From Apoda limacodes (lineage: Eukaryota > Arthropoda > Insecta > Lepidoptera > Limacodidae), in contig OX291545.1 of NCBI GenBank assembly GCA_946406115.1, forward strand, positions 7,888,001-7,952,000: a stretch of DNA of 64,000 nucleotides, in the 5' to 3' direction. Below are positions 45,401-60,400 of the stretch, piece by piece. How positions within the stretch are numbered: the stretch's first letter is position 1; every line of letters begins with the position of its first letter. The translations under genes and the position numbers were made by a program. The notes beneath the pieces were generated by a model. It saw only the letters and a program-made list of their open reading frames with translations. It ran no database searches and was not told where the DNA came from.

Positions 45401-48400
45401 CAAGTATCAAACCACAATGTTTTCATTTTATAACTGAATTCAATTGTAGTTTCTGAATACTACAAATCATTACAAAATAGAGTAAATAAAAATTAAATGA
45501 ACTGATAATGTAAAAAATGTATTGTTACCATATATTTAAATTTTCTAAATGCTATTATTTCGCAATACAATTGGTATAAGACATTGATTTAACGCGCCTT
45601 AATCTGTACCTTTAAGAGGCTGACACATGCAAAGTACCTAGTCCAGGCTTAATAACAATTTTTAAGGAATAAATTCGTTTTAAGATATATATATACTCAC
45701 GTATATATATATATCTTAAAACGATTCGTATATATATATATACTCACGAAAAAACGGATAAAAAAAAATTCTAATTTGTTATAAAATAATAAATAGCTGT
45801 GTTTCATACTTTCATATGCGGTGGGCGGGTAAATTTTGTTTTAAGTCAGGGTCCTTAGTTCAATATACATGTCCAGGTGATTTCACTTTTAAAGATTTTT
45901 TGTTTTTTTGAAATGTTTATTTTGTGATTTACAGGGATTCCCACCCGGCATGATAGATGGGCCACCAAACATGAATATGCCTAATATTCCCAACATGGCG
46001 AACATGCCCAATATGCCGAACATGCCCAATATGGCAAACATGCCCAACATGCCGACCATGCCAAATATGCTGAACATGTCGAACATGCCTAATATGCAAA
46101 ATGTGCCTGGCATACCCAACATGCCCAATATGCAAGGCCTTCCAAACATTCCTAATATGCCAAACATGCCCAACATGCCAAATATGTTTGGTATGGGCAT
46201 GCCAAACATACCCAATATGGCGAACATGATGCCTATGATGCCCCCAGGTATGGTACCTCCGCCTGGGATGGAAGACATGCCCCCAGATTGGATGGGGCCT
46301 CCTGACTTTCAAGGGCCCCCTGGATTCTGTCCCCCTTTTGGATCAGCACCACCTTTTTGTATGCCTTCTAAGTAAGTTGTTGATAATAAAGTTTAATATT
46401 TCAGAAGTTTTTTAGAACTAGCCTTGCTTGCCTAGTACTTGCCATTTAAGTTGTGTTATATCGTCCCCACACCTACAACTAAAAGCACACCAGGTCAACT
46501 CGGCGCATTCAGATAAACATTTATAGTTAAAAATTACTGTACATTTCTATTGATAAATTTATTAGTATGCCGTAGTATGATAAAGTAATTTAACCAATGA
46601 ATACTTAATCGTGGATAACGTACACCATTAGAGATTTTGATCAGTTTAAAATTTATTTTCTATAGAGTGTGTGTGGCTGACTGTACCTTTTCATGTGTAT
46701 TTTGTTTTAGCATGATGGGTATGGGAGGCTTCGGTATGGGTGGTTTTATGTTTGGTCCTCAAATGCCGCCAGGATTTCCACCCCAACCTGCACCAGTAGA
46801 GGAGCCAGAGACACCGGTGAGTCAATTATACCTTTTTTATCCTTTATCACACTAAACCTTGTCAGAGCCATGGAAGCTTGCTAACTGAAAATGTTAGTAT
46901 AGTGAATTATCCCATACAATCGGGCTGTTTGACTCGAAATATTGTTATTTAAGTAGACTGTTTATAATGCACTTAATTTCACCATCTAGCCACTGGTTTG
47001 TAATACTTTTATCAATAAGTGGAGCTGGCAAGAAACTTAGTTATTCTTTAGAGAAGTGGTTTAATAGTTGCATGCTAAAAATAGTGATAGATAGCTAAAT
47101 AATAAGTTAGAGAAAGATTAAAGAGACTTAGATTTGGTAAAGAATTTATTTATAGTCATAAGTGGTAAGAGTAAACCCCATTTTTTCTTACTTGTCTTAA
47201 TAAACTAAATTCTGATCTCAAGATCAAGAAAACTATGATTTAGGCTAAAAATATTAGAAAGCATAAAATATATACAAATGTAGCCTTTTTTGAACTCATC
47301 AACCTCAATCATAGTTTTCTTAATTTTGAGGTAAGAATTTTGTTTACAAAATAAGGCAAGTAAGAAAAAACGGGGTTTAAACAGTAATTAAGTCATCTGA
47401 GAAGTGATTTTAATTACCAAAATAAAAAAAAACTGTATCTTGGGAACCACTTTTCCACTTGACCATTAGTTAAAATAATAATTTACCTATCTTGCCAAGG
47501 TGCGAGTAACATACTGATACAAAATATTGTCTGATATACAATTTTTATTGCATTTTTTAAAATAGTTTTAGGAAATCTGCATTTATTTATGGCATTCTTA
47601 TAAGTACATATTTGGTTATGGAGCAAGTAGGATATTATTTTAAAATCCCAAATATTTAACGAGAGACAACAACTCCATACAGAAAACAAAGTAATTAGAA
47701 GTACAAAATGTTTTGACCCTGTGTTAAAAACAAAGTTGTGGTGTATTAATGTTTACATTGACAGGTGCTAGAAGAAAGCCCAGAAACAGAGGTAACAGAA
47801 CAAGATGTAGAAGTAAAAGAAGTAGTGCTTCCGTCACTGTGGAGAAGCGCCAAGGACTCGCGAGGGTACACCTATTACTACCACGTGAAGCAACGGAAGC
47901 CACAGTGGACGCCGCCCGAACAACCTGCCGAGCCGGGTTAGTATAGTACAAATTTCGGGAACCCGACAACCTGCGGTCGAGCAGCAATCAGCTGTTTTAG
48001 TCATAAGAATTATGATGCATACGATTTGTTTCATACAAAAATACGCTCCGATGTGATAATGATTTTAAGTGCGCACTGCTCGGCTATCCTCGGGACACAT
48101 CGTGTTCGACGCGTTTCGCTGCATGCCTGAACCCACCTTGCCCCCATCTCCTTTAGCGGAACCAAGCATATCGTCTGTCCTGGTAGGAGGCCTTTAAAAG
48201 TGACGTTCCCCCTGTTCGTGGTCGTCACTCAAAATGCTTTTCAATGAGCATTATGAACTGTCCACTGCTATAGCTTTGCTATTTAAGCTATGTTTTTAGC
48301 GATTTTTTACAGAAGGGATTTTATCGTGCAAAAAAATCCTAAGCATGGGCTTCTTCATCATAGTAAAAGATCATTGTTTTCTGTCACTCAATTATCATTG

Positions 48401-51400
48401 GCAGCGCGAAATACCACCCGAGTGTAGTCGCAAGTCTGGCCCCATATGGAGTACTGCTGCCATCTCTAGGCCAGCTTTGCCCGTTTGACTTAGTTTAACA
48501 ACGGGCTGTGAGAACTGTCGACGATCCCAAACTCACTTGCCGTATCGATCCCTTAAGTCTGAGGAGAGACTTTGCCTACCTGTGTCTGTTCTACCACTTG
48601 TACAATGTGCTGTGTTCTGATGAATTGTTCGAAATAATGCCCACGGCTACTTTCTACCATCGCTCCGCTCGCCATCGGCAGAAACCCATTTAGGTTCTGA
48701 GGTGTGAGTATGCACACCTCAGAACCTAAATGGGGTACAGTTCGGTTTCAGAGAAATTTCCTCGCACAAACACTTTGGTTGTGGAATGAAAAAACGAATT
48801 TTAACAATATTTAGTGCTCCTCCTGTTTTCGGAATTTGGATATCCTTATGAACCTCTTACTAGCCTAATAGTATTTTTACTAGCTACTACTATTACTATT
48901 ACTACTAGCGCGGCGGAATAAAATGTTAAGGTTAAATCAAGTTAAAGCTACTTTTTATACGTAAGAAAAATTAAACTTAGACCATTCGAAAGAGAAAAAG
49001 TAATGGAATGGGGTCAATAAAAAAGTAAAAATCACAATATGTGCCGATTGAGGTCACCGATTAAGGCTAAGTGGTGACCCTAATTCACCGTCGACATACG
49101 AAAGACTTAAAACGTTTTTGGGATCATTCACGCTTTGCTAAGACTAAAATAAGAGCGCTGACATGTTCCAAACCGATTATAAAAGCTTAATAAATCTACT
49201 ATTGTTATAAGGTTAATTCTACTATTCTAAAACTACTTTGCTGGTTGGATAATGCCTAAACCCCTTTAAATATTTTTTATTACAGAAGAAAGCTCTTCAG
49301 AAGAGGACGAAGAGGCTAATGCTATAGAGGCTGCGATAGTGCGACAGAGACGGCCAGTGAAGGGGAAAATGGTCGAAGGCGTCAATGGAATTTATGAAGG
49401 TGACTCTAGACTACACATTAAGTAGTACATTTTTGCCGATTTGAAGGTTAAAAGTAATATACTTAGTACTAAATTACGCTTTTTTTACACGAGGAAAGAA
49501 TATTAGATCGTAATAAGGGAGTAAACTAATATTTTTACGGTGAGGGGGAAATTTCTAATCAAAAGCGCCGCGAGGGATTCAATAATATCTTGTGACCGAG
49601 GAGTACACACTACTATTATACCCCTCTATGCGAAAAGGAAATAAGGAAAAAAAAAATCTTGTGACCAAGTAGTACACACTACTATTATCCCCCTCTATAC
49701 GAAAAGGAAATAAAGTTTTAAGATACAACTCTTAATATCTATATATATAAAAATGAATTCCTGTTTTCCTTGGTCAAGCTGTAACTTTTGAACGACTGCA
49801 CCAAATTCTTCTTATAATTATTTTTTTGTTGTGTTCGTGAAAAAAAGGGGCAAGTGCGAGTCGGAACCGCGCACTGAGGGTAAACCGATTGTAATGAAAT
49901 TTTGGTAAGTTGTGTACACGCCGGGGAAGGTTTTTGAATTCGTACACCCCTTTCTGAATAGGTGGCACGCCAGTTGTTTTAAAAAGCGAAAAAACGTTCG
50001 CGGGGCAGCTCGTATTTATTTAAAATGGTATTTTATTGTATTGTAAAAAGTAAAAATAAATCAATAAAATGAAACTAAATTTATAATGACATTTGGTCAG
50101 TATATCGTTTCCACAAAAAATATTTCGCTCCTTTTGAATTTTTTTATGCCATGAAATTATTTGCTTCGCTTTCAGACTTTTCCTGCAACAACGTGGTATA
50201 GGATTATGTATAACTTTTGTTATGTATACTATAAAAGTAAAAAATATTATTTCAGTGTAATATTTACAAGGTTTTTAAATATTTTGGCTATGCTGACATC
50301 AATGGAAATTACGCTTATTTTGTCAATTAAACTTTAGTAGAAACTTACTCAAGCAGACTAGCACAACAAATAATAATAAATGAATCCTGTCCAAATAACA
50401 ATATTATGTGTGTTTTTTTTTGTGTGTATATATATATTCATGGTTTTAATATCTCAAATGGGTAACCAGTGGATGGATACATACATACCCACAGTATAGT
50501 GTAAGAGACAGCCTAACCACTTAAGTCCTGCGTAATAGGTGGTTAGACAATCACGTCTTTTTTCTTACTTATGAAACAGTTTATATGGACTGAGATGGGT
50601 TTATATATGTCCCATAAGTCTCATATTATATTAATAATCATGTGAATGTCCTATTTCCAGTTGTCAAAGAAAGATCTAACGGTCTTATACCGGATCACGC
50701 GCTCCTCAGCGTCAAACCGCGAAAGAGAAGACCTGGATTGGTCTCCGAGAGACCTATCAGTGTAAGTATATTATTATGTATTAGCTAATACCCGCGACTA
50801 TGGTATACGTAGACGTGGTTCGCATAGACTACATATCTGCCGGTTGCTCTACAAACACTACTATAACTTGAGACTGCTTTCTAAGGTTTTTTTTTTTTAT
50901 ATATACTACTAAGGTGGCAAACAAGCACACGGTCCGCCTGATGGTAAGATGGTACGTCCTACTTTAAGAGAGCTCAACGTAGATATAACTCAGCTTTTAG
51001 ATGACATATATATTTTTTTTCTTTAAAAACTATGTTTTTTGTTTCTTTGATAGTTCAGCATTAAATTTTGCTGTGATCATATTTTATTCCAGTTGGAAAA
51101 CACAATGCTAAGTACATGCTACAGCTGAAAATCAGCATTCTTTGTCCAGTGACACGCAGCTTGTGCTCAGCTGTGGCCTATTTGGCACACTTTCATGACA
51201 CACAGATTTCAATTTATGTTATGTTAGATTTTAGTTTAAAAAACTGGGAATATTTAGTTAAGTACTGACTTTTTATTGATATTTTTTTGTGTGTGGTAAA
51301 TCTATTTATCTATCTGCCTACATATTGCTATAGTTATTTCGAAGCGTAAGCAATCCGTGTCTAAATATTATTCACCGTGTCCAAGTTTAATACTGTTTTG

Positions 51401-54400
51401 TTATGGATGTAATTATTTTTTTTCGTCATAGTATATTAGTCAATTTATTATTCATTATTTATTATATAATCTATTTAAAATAGCATAGTACGCGTGGTAC
51501 TATAATTTTTACTATATTGTAGCCTCTGGTGACCACAATGAAGTGTGAATTCGTAACTTCGAAGACGTAAACTATATCTATATGGGTATTTGAATTATTT
51601 ATAGTTTTAAACGATTAGGTATATTTTATTCTCTGAGACAAAATTACAATATGAAAAGCACTATGCTGTAACAGTCTTACAACTTTACAAAAAATGATAC
51701 AACAAACATTTTTATTAAATACTTTACAAAGAATAGTTGACAAAATTGTGTCTCACTAGATCAAGTTTAATGATTAATGTTAAACTCTGTCAAAAAGAAA
51801 ATGGCTATTATTTATTTAATTTAAGTGAATACCCTGAGCACTTAATTTTTTTTAAATGGAAATACAAAGAAAATTTTACGGGACTTGGAAGATTATGGCA
51901 ATCAAATTTTGAATAAAAAAAATCTATCGCGTTTACCCTTCAAGGCTCAAGAATCTGTTAGTTTTGTATTACTTCCACAATTGTGTTTTGTATAGATATG
52001 TGGAATCTTTAGTAAAGAAAAGTATTGCTAGTTAGTGCTAAGGAGATAGTTTTGGATTGATCTGGACAGTTTTGGAGCTCAGGATTTATAATCAAATCTA
52101 TAAAATGCTTATCTTTTATTTCTTTAGCCAAGAACAGAAGAAGATAAGCTGGCAGGAAAGTTAGAAGTAAAGAGGTACAAGCAGACGAAAGAGAAGCTAC
52201 GCAGAAGGAGGGAGAAGTTAGTGCAGAAAGTAAAATTACTTGCCGCAAAGCACAAGCATGTCAGGGAAATGACACAGCAAGATCTAAAGGTAATCATTAT
52301 TACTATAACAAATATATATTTAATGTTACATAAGATTAAATTCAACTAAGTTGCGTTCGTCTTCGTTCGTTTATACGTCGGACTGGAGAGTTCTTAAGTT
52401 TCGCCTCTAAGTTCGCGGTCTCCACTACAGGACATGTCTACTTTATCAGCCTTTGATTCATCACATAAAATAAATGTTTTTTCTGTGCTGGGCGTAAATC
52501 TGCGTCCTCTGTGCAGCAGGTTGGGTCACCTTCAACCAGGGCGCTAGACATTCAGTTAAGATAACTATGATTTGTGTTAAAGCAATGAATTGAGTAACAT
52601 GATATACCAATACCGTAACAGTTGTATCTTTTACTGAGAGGTTAAATAAACTACTTATGTAAAATTAGCAAAGTTACATTAATTTTTATCACAAATATCA
52701 GCCAGCTGATATGGGATACATACTGAATACTTTTATATTTTTTTGTGTTATTGTTTGGTTACTTAAAAGTAGTGGTATTCAGACTCTCATAACTAAGGAT
52801 GGTGGCAATTTGGTTTAAATTTGGAGGGCACTAATCCTTCATCCTCCTCCATGTTAATCTCACCATAGTGAAAAATTTGAATATTAGTCTAAAAATTTAA
52901 AATGTGAAATTTAAACTAACTTAATAACATCTTCCACTAAAAAGTATTTCATATAATTTGTTTTAATGATTGTGTTAAATAAATCTTCCAATGACTTTGT
53001 CATCTACAGCTTGAGTTGTATATTTTAAGTAACTAATGATTTTCTTTCGTGAGCGACAGACACGATTGTCACTGTGTCCATGCGCGATTGGACCATTTAT
53101 GTCAGAAACAGACCAATCATTATATATTTGTCTTTCCCTTTGCATTGCGAAACTGTTAAAGAATGTGCTTGTTAACTTTCCAATTTTCTTCTACTGAAAT
53201 TAAAAACAATATTGTTAGGTTTTTTCACAACTTTGGGTTCCAAAGAAAAACAATGTATCATATCATACTTGTGTGCTGATGCACAACTTGTAATATATAC
53301 GGCTATTCTTTAAAATTTGAAATATTAAAAAGCCGCTGCAGATTCAAAATGGTGGATATTCACAGCCATGTTTGTTTTCAAGATGGCGGACAAAGGCAAG
53401 GGGTCCTGCCCGCGGAAGGGAAAGCCTAAGGCTTCGCCCGCGGATAAGAATGTTAGCCTAACCCCACCACAAGTGGGCGCCAAGGCTAGTATAAATTTGA
53501 CAAGTACAACTTGGCATGGCTACTGGCATCAGTGTCCTTGCATATGAGATAAAAAAAAAAAGATTTTGAATTTTAAACTTTTAGTGCTTCTTTAATTTTT
53601 CGTTAGGCCATCGCCAAGTTACGTTTATTTTATCATTGATTGTCTGTGTAGAGTAGCTTGCTTAGTGTATGTTAGGAAAATATGCATGAGAGAAAATTGT
53701 ATAGTTTCAGGTGGAGTTTCTATGGGAAAGCATAAAAAACGTTAATTTATATGCAATATTTGTTGACTTAAAAGTTATAGAGTATTTTGAGGCTGCAATT
53801 ACAGACAGTTAAATATAGATATCAGTAAGAAAACACTGGAACATGTATGTGAATGACACAACGCGTATAGACTTAGCAACAAGTATTACGGCAATAGCCA
53901 GTGGATTTTCTAACCGTTATTGTTTATAAAGACTATTACTGTTTTCATTGCCTCGTGTGTATGTATTGTGTATAATTCAATATCTGCGAGGGTGGCAATG
54001 AATAGTAAATGGTGTGGGATTTGACACCGATTCTTATTTTCGTTTTAGTTAGACGATCGAGGTGAATGGTCGATATTTACTGACAAAAACTAAACTACTA
54101 ATGAGTTTTTTACACATTTTAACATTACAGGTGTCAACACAAACATGTCTATAAAAATATATCTAATATTTCCTTGTAATTAAGTACTCATGATAACTTC
54201 TATCATATGAGAGTAGAGGGGATTCGTTGGTTCCGGCGCACTTCCCCTCGCCTAAAAAAAAGCTCACCAACTTTTCTGCTTTGTACGACTCGCGCTTGAC
54301 CACTTTCAAAACATCGTTGGTTCTGGCTCACTACCCTCCAACCCCAACCCCTCACCTAAAAACTTTTCTGCCCCGCACGACTCGCGCAAGACCACTCTCA

Positions 54401-57400
54401 AAACCACCCCTGTGTCTGGGGTGTGGCGACTCGCGCTTGACCACTCTCAAAACCACCCCTGTGTCTGGGGCTATGTCGACTCACGCAACCAACCCCTGTG
54501 TCTGGGGCTATGTCGACTCACGCTTGACCAAAACCACTGCGTGACGTCACAGTGGCTCCTGTGTATAACTTGTCTCTAGTTTTGTTATGTAATTACATCA
54601 TTATCGTAATGGGTTATCATGTTTTTCCCCGTTCATAATAAAGTTATTCCTATTTAATTACAACGATGTTGGTGGTGACATTCCAAAAACTAGTCCCCCG
54701 AGGGTGTATCTCAAGATTTTAGGGGTGTGTCCACTCACGCTTTACAAAAACAACCTGGAGACGGGTCGGTTCACGCTTGATATGACTTGACATGTTATAC
54801 CTACAGAAAATCTTCAATTCAAGTCGGTCGAAGTTTAAAGAGAAAAGCTGATAATAGTGTTAAAGATTTACAACTAGCATTGACCTCATCATGATGTGTC
54901 AAATATGTGATTTACAGGTTAAGCAAAGATTCTATGCTCAGCACTTACGATCTAAGAAACACAAATAGAAATGTCTTATTCTTAATCATAATTTACTTTA
55001 TGTGTCTGTTATATCGCTCGTGAAGTATTTATAGCATCAATTGAAGAATCAATACTATTTTATTATTCATGCAGATTTTGATCAGGAAACAAAAGATTTA
55101 AAAAATTCTTTTGAATTTTTAAATTTGACTATTAGGAATTGGATAAAAAATGGTGAATTAGAAAATTATTCAGAACCTTTAAGTGATGACATTAAAAATA
55201 AAATGTGTAATGACACATAGTGATTTAGAAAAAAAAGAAAATGTAGACCTTAAAAAAAAAAAAAAACAGTTTTTAGAAATGCATGTTAATAAGTTTAATC
55301 CCTTACGGGGATCTTCGTATATTCGTAAAAAAGAACGATCAACAATGTTTTAAGAGGACTATATCCTGCAAATACACATTCCGATAGGGTATCATCATAC
55401 TTGAGGCATTAAAATAAACTAACGTTTAATAATATTCAGTTCCCAATCAAATTATCTGATATACCCAAGGTAGAAAAACAAAATGACATTAGCATTAATA
55501 TGTTTGAATTAGAGTTTAACAAAGAAAAAAAAAACTTTACAAAATGTTCTAATTAATTACAAATTAACTTATTATTTTTAAACAACGGTTGAAATGGTCA
55601 TTATTGTATTTATCACGCTTGGTAAATAAACAAATAACAAATTGAAATGACACTATTCATATCTGGGCCGGTTGCCGTAACTATTTTTAATCTAAAGTTA
55701 ATTTAATTAATCACCAGAAACATGAATGTGCTCAAATTTTTACTGAATAACTAGGAATTCATAAAAAAGAAAAATAATGGTTTAATAGGGAAACAAATAA
55801 TGATGAAATCTATTTTGATAAATTTCAAAGAATATTAAAATTACATTTTATAATATATGCAGACTTTGTAGCTCATTTAAAACCCTCCTATTGTCACCTA
55901 TTGTGTCCCTGATCCATCGAAGTCATATACGTAAACAATACATGAACATGTAGTTTGTTCTTATGGATAATATATAAAATGTTCATATGATGATAAACTG
56001 TCTATATACAGAACATACTCAGAGCCTAATTGTACAAAAATGTTTATGGAAAGCATTAACAAAGATATTAGCAATATACATAGGATAAATTGTTTTCAAA
56101 AATGTCCACTTTCTTTAACTAATGAAGAGGAGGAATCTATAAGAAAATCGCAATTATGTTATATTAGGTGATGAAATCACAGTAGACTATGACTGGAATA
56201 CTAGTAATTTTAGAGGTGTTAGTCACGAATTATTTAGTAGCACAAAGTATCGTGTTCCATTTTTCATTCCTATTCTATTTCACAATCTAAACAATTATGA
56301 TGCTCATTTTATTGTTCATGCTTTGAATTTTAAAGATTGAGAAATAAAAATAATTCCGCAAAATAAGTAAAAATATAATTCATTCTCATGTAAACCTAAT
56401 ATGTCGTATAGTTCATTTGCGGTTTTTAGATTATTTTTAATTTATGATCTACTAGAGTTTAGATATATAGAATATTATATAAAGACCAATTTGTAGAATT
56501 AAGAAATCAATTACAAACGAATTTTAATAAACTTATTAGGAAAGGTGTTTTTCTTCATGAATTTGTTAATTCTTATGAGTCCTTAAAAATTACATCTCTT
56601 CCAAATCAAGACGCTTTCTTTAACTCTTTAATACCAGTGTATCAAATTATAATTATAAACATGCTCAAAACGATGTCAGCCCAATTTAAATGTAAAAATA
56701 TGTTGGAATATTCCAATCTATATTTAAGAACTTATGTAATGCTACTCACTGATATTTCTGATAACTTTAGAATTTTTATATCTAATGTGATATAATTGTA
56801 ATTATTTATTTTCTTCTTTTTACACTAAGCTGTACACCTATCTATAATATATTTTTGCCACGGAAAATGAGCTCTATTTTAAAATTAACCTGTAACCTTA
56901 AGTACCCTGAACATTTACATGATCTTAATTCAGATTTACCTTTATGCCCTGAAAAACATTGTAAACGATTACAGTAAAGATAAGAAATTAGTATCAAAGT
57001 TTTATAATAAAACTAAAATATAATTTACTATAGAAATCTCAAACAATGTTTACAACTTACTATGAAGTTAATTAGGGTTCATAGAGTTTTACAGTTTAAG
57101 CATAGTCCTTAGTTGAAATATATATAGATTTAAATACACAAGTAAGAACTACAGCTAAAAGTGACTGAAAAAGATTTTTATAAATAATACATTCTTTGGT
57201 AAAATATGGAAAATGTTGAAAAACGTGTATTTGTGAAAAAAAGATATTTATTTGGAGAATTATAAGTCGTGTCTATGTATCACAAATGTAAATAGTTCAC
57301 GTGCAGAATTCGAAGTGTGAAACATACTATTTTACACAAAAAATTAAAAAAAATTTGTTGTAGACTTTTAGTTCTCCAAATAAATCTCTTTTTTTGTCAC

Positions 57401-60400
57401 ACTTTTCTTGAAAACTTTAGATTCGGCAATTACTTTAAAGATTGAGAAATAAAAATAATTCCGCAAAATAAGTAAAAATATATTTCATTCTCAAATAAAC
57501 CTAATATGTCGTATAGTTCATTTGCGGTTTTTAGATTATTTTTAATTTATGATCTACTAGAGTTTAGATATATAGAATATTATATAAAGACCAATTTGCA
57601 GAAATAAGAAATTAATTACAAACGAATTTTAATAAACTTATTAGGAAAGGTGTTTTTCTTCATGAATTTGTTATGTCAGCTCAATTTAAATGTAAAAATA
57701 TGTTGGAATATTCCAATCTATATTTAAGAACTTATGTAATGCTACTCACTGATATTTCTGATAACTTTAGAATTTTTATATCTAATGTGATATAATTGTT
57801 ATTATTTAGTTCTCCAAATAAATCTCTTTTTTTTTGTCTCACTTTTTTGAAATCTTTAGATTCGGCAATTACTTCAAGCAATTATAAGTCTACAACAAGT
57901 TTTATTAATTTTTGAGAATTCTGTAGGACTCTCGAAATACTTGTTACGATTTTGTATATTGGAAATATAAAAATTTTGATGTATAACTTTCATTATTATA
58001 CCATGCACAAAAAAATAAGATAATAGTGTCAAGTTATAATACCCTGATACGGGTAGCTTCGTTTAATATGTATTTACAGATAATTTTTATAATGATGTAA
58101 AATCTGACTTAGATTTTTTTTCGATACTTCAGACTATCCTAATGATAACATTTATGGTTACTTTATAATTAAACTTTAATAAAACGAAACTTGCGTATTA
58201 CAATGGTGAAGTATTTCGAGAGTCTACAGACTTACCAAAGAATGTATTATTTATAAAAATCTTTTTTTCAGTCACTTTTAGCTGTAGTTCTTACTTGTGT
58301 ATTTAAATCTATATATATTTCAACTAAGGACTATGCTTAAACTGTAAAACTCTATGAACCCTAATTAACTTCATAGTAAGTTGTAAACATTGTTTGAGAT
58401 TTCTATAGTAAATTATATTTTAGTTTTATTATAAAACTTTGATACTAATTTCTTATCTTTACTGTAATCGTTTACAATGTTTTTCAGGGCATAAAGGTAA
58501 ATCTGAATTAAGATCATGTAAATGTTCAGGGTACTTAAGGTTACAGGTTAATTTTAAAATAGAGCTCATTTTCCGTGGCAAAAATATATTATAGATAGGT
58601 GTACAGCTTAGTGTAAAAAGAAGAAAATAAATAATTACAATTATATCACATTAGATATAAAAATTCTAAAGTTATCAGAAATATCAGTGAGTAGCATTAC
58701 ATAAGTTCTTAAATATAGATTGGAATATTCCAACATATTTTTACATTTAAATTGGGCTGACATCGTTTTGAGCATGTTTATAATTATAATTTGATACACT
58801 GGTATTAAAGAGTTAAAGAAAGCGTCTTGATTTGGAAGAGATGTAATTTTTAAGGACTCATAAGAATTAACAAATTCATGAAGAAAAACACCTTTCCTAA
58901 TAAGTTTATTAAAATTCGTTTGTAATTGATTTCTTAATTCTACAAATTGGTCTTTATATAATATTCTATATATCTAAACTCTAGTAGATCATAAATTAAA
59001 AATAATCTAAAAACCGCAAATGAACTATACGACATATTAGGTTTACATGAGAATGAATTATATTTTTACTTATTTTGCGGAATTATTTTTATTTCTCAAT
59101 CTTTAAAATTCAAAGCATGAACGATAAAATGAGCATCATAATTGTTTAGATTGTGAAATAGAATAGGAATGAAAAATGGAACACGATACTTTGTGCTACT
59201 AAATAATTCGTGACTAACACCTCTAAAATTACTAGTATTCCAGTCATAGTCTACTGTGATTTCATCACCTAATATAACATAATTGCGATTTTCTTATAGA
59301 TTCCTTCACTTCATTAGTTAAAGAAAGTGGACATTTTTGAAAACAATTTATCCTATGTATATTGCTAATATCTTTGTTAATGCTTTCCATAAACATTTTT
59401 GTACAATTAGGCTCTGAGTATGTTCTGTATATAGACAGTTTATCATCATATGAACATTTTATATATTATCCATAAGAACAAACTACATGTTCATGTATTG
59501 TTTACGTATATGACTTCGATGGATCAGGGACACAATAGGTGACAATAGGAGGGTTTTAAATGAGCTACAAAGTCTGCATATATTATAAAATGTAATTTTA
59601 ATATTCTTTGAAATTTATCAAAATAGATTTCATCATTATTTGTTTCCCTATTAAACCATTATTTTTCTGTTTTATGAATTCCTAGTTATTCAGTAAAAAT
59701 TTGAGCACATTCATGTTTCTGGTGATTAATTAAATTAACTTTAGATTAAAAATAGTTACGGCAACCGGCCCAGATATGAATAGTGTCATTTCAATTTGTT
59801 ATTTGTTTATTTACCAAGCGTGATAAATACAATAATGACCATTTCAACCGTTGTTTAAAAATAATAAGTTAATTTGTAATTAATTAGAACATTTTGTAAA
59901 GTTTTTTTTCTTTGTTAAACTCTAATTCAAACATATTAATGCTAATGTCATTTTGTTTTTCTACCTTGGGTATATCAGATAATTTGATTGGGAACTGAAT
60001 ATTATTAAACGTTAGTTTATTTTAATGCCTCAAGTATGATGATACCCTATCGGAATGTGTATTTGCAGGATATAGTCCTCTTAAAACATTGTTGATCGTT
60101 CTTTTTTACGAATATACGAAGATCCCCGTAAGGGATTAAACTTATTAACATGCATTTCTAAAAACTGTTTTTTTTTTTTTAAGGTCTACATTTTCTTTTT
60201 TTTCTAAATCACTATGTGTCATTACACATTTTATTTTTAATGTCATCACTTAAAGGTTCTGAATAATTTTCTAATTCACCATTTTTTATCCAATTCCTAA
60301 TAGTCAAATTTAAAAATTCAAAAGAATTTTTTAAATCTTTTGTTTCCTGATCAAAATCTGCATGAATAATAAAATAGTATTGATTCTTCAATTGATGCTA

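Noticed and set aside
45889..46312. Long minus-strand open frames opposite Set2 exon 11
   Set aside because: They mirror the N-M-P coding repeat. The plus strand has correct splice sites, phase and family context.
54227..54544. 105-codon open frame in the left element end, and its 151-codon counterpart at 60888-61343
   Set aside because: Both are products of the GC-rich terminal repeat array. The translation is repeated SRLTTLKT-like text with no domain.
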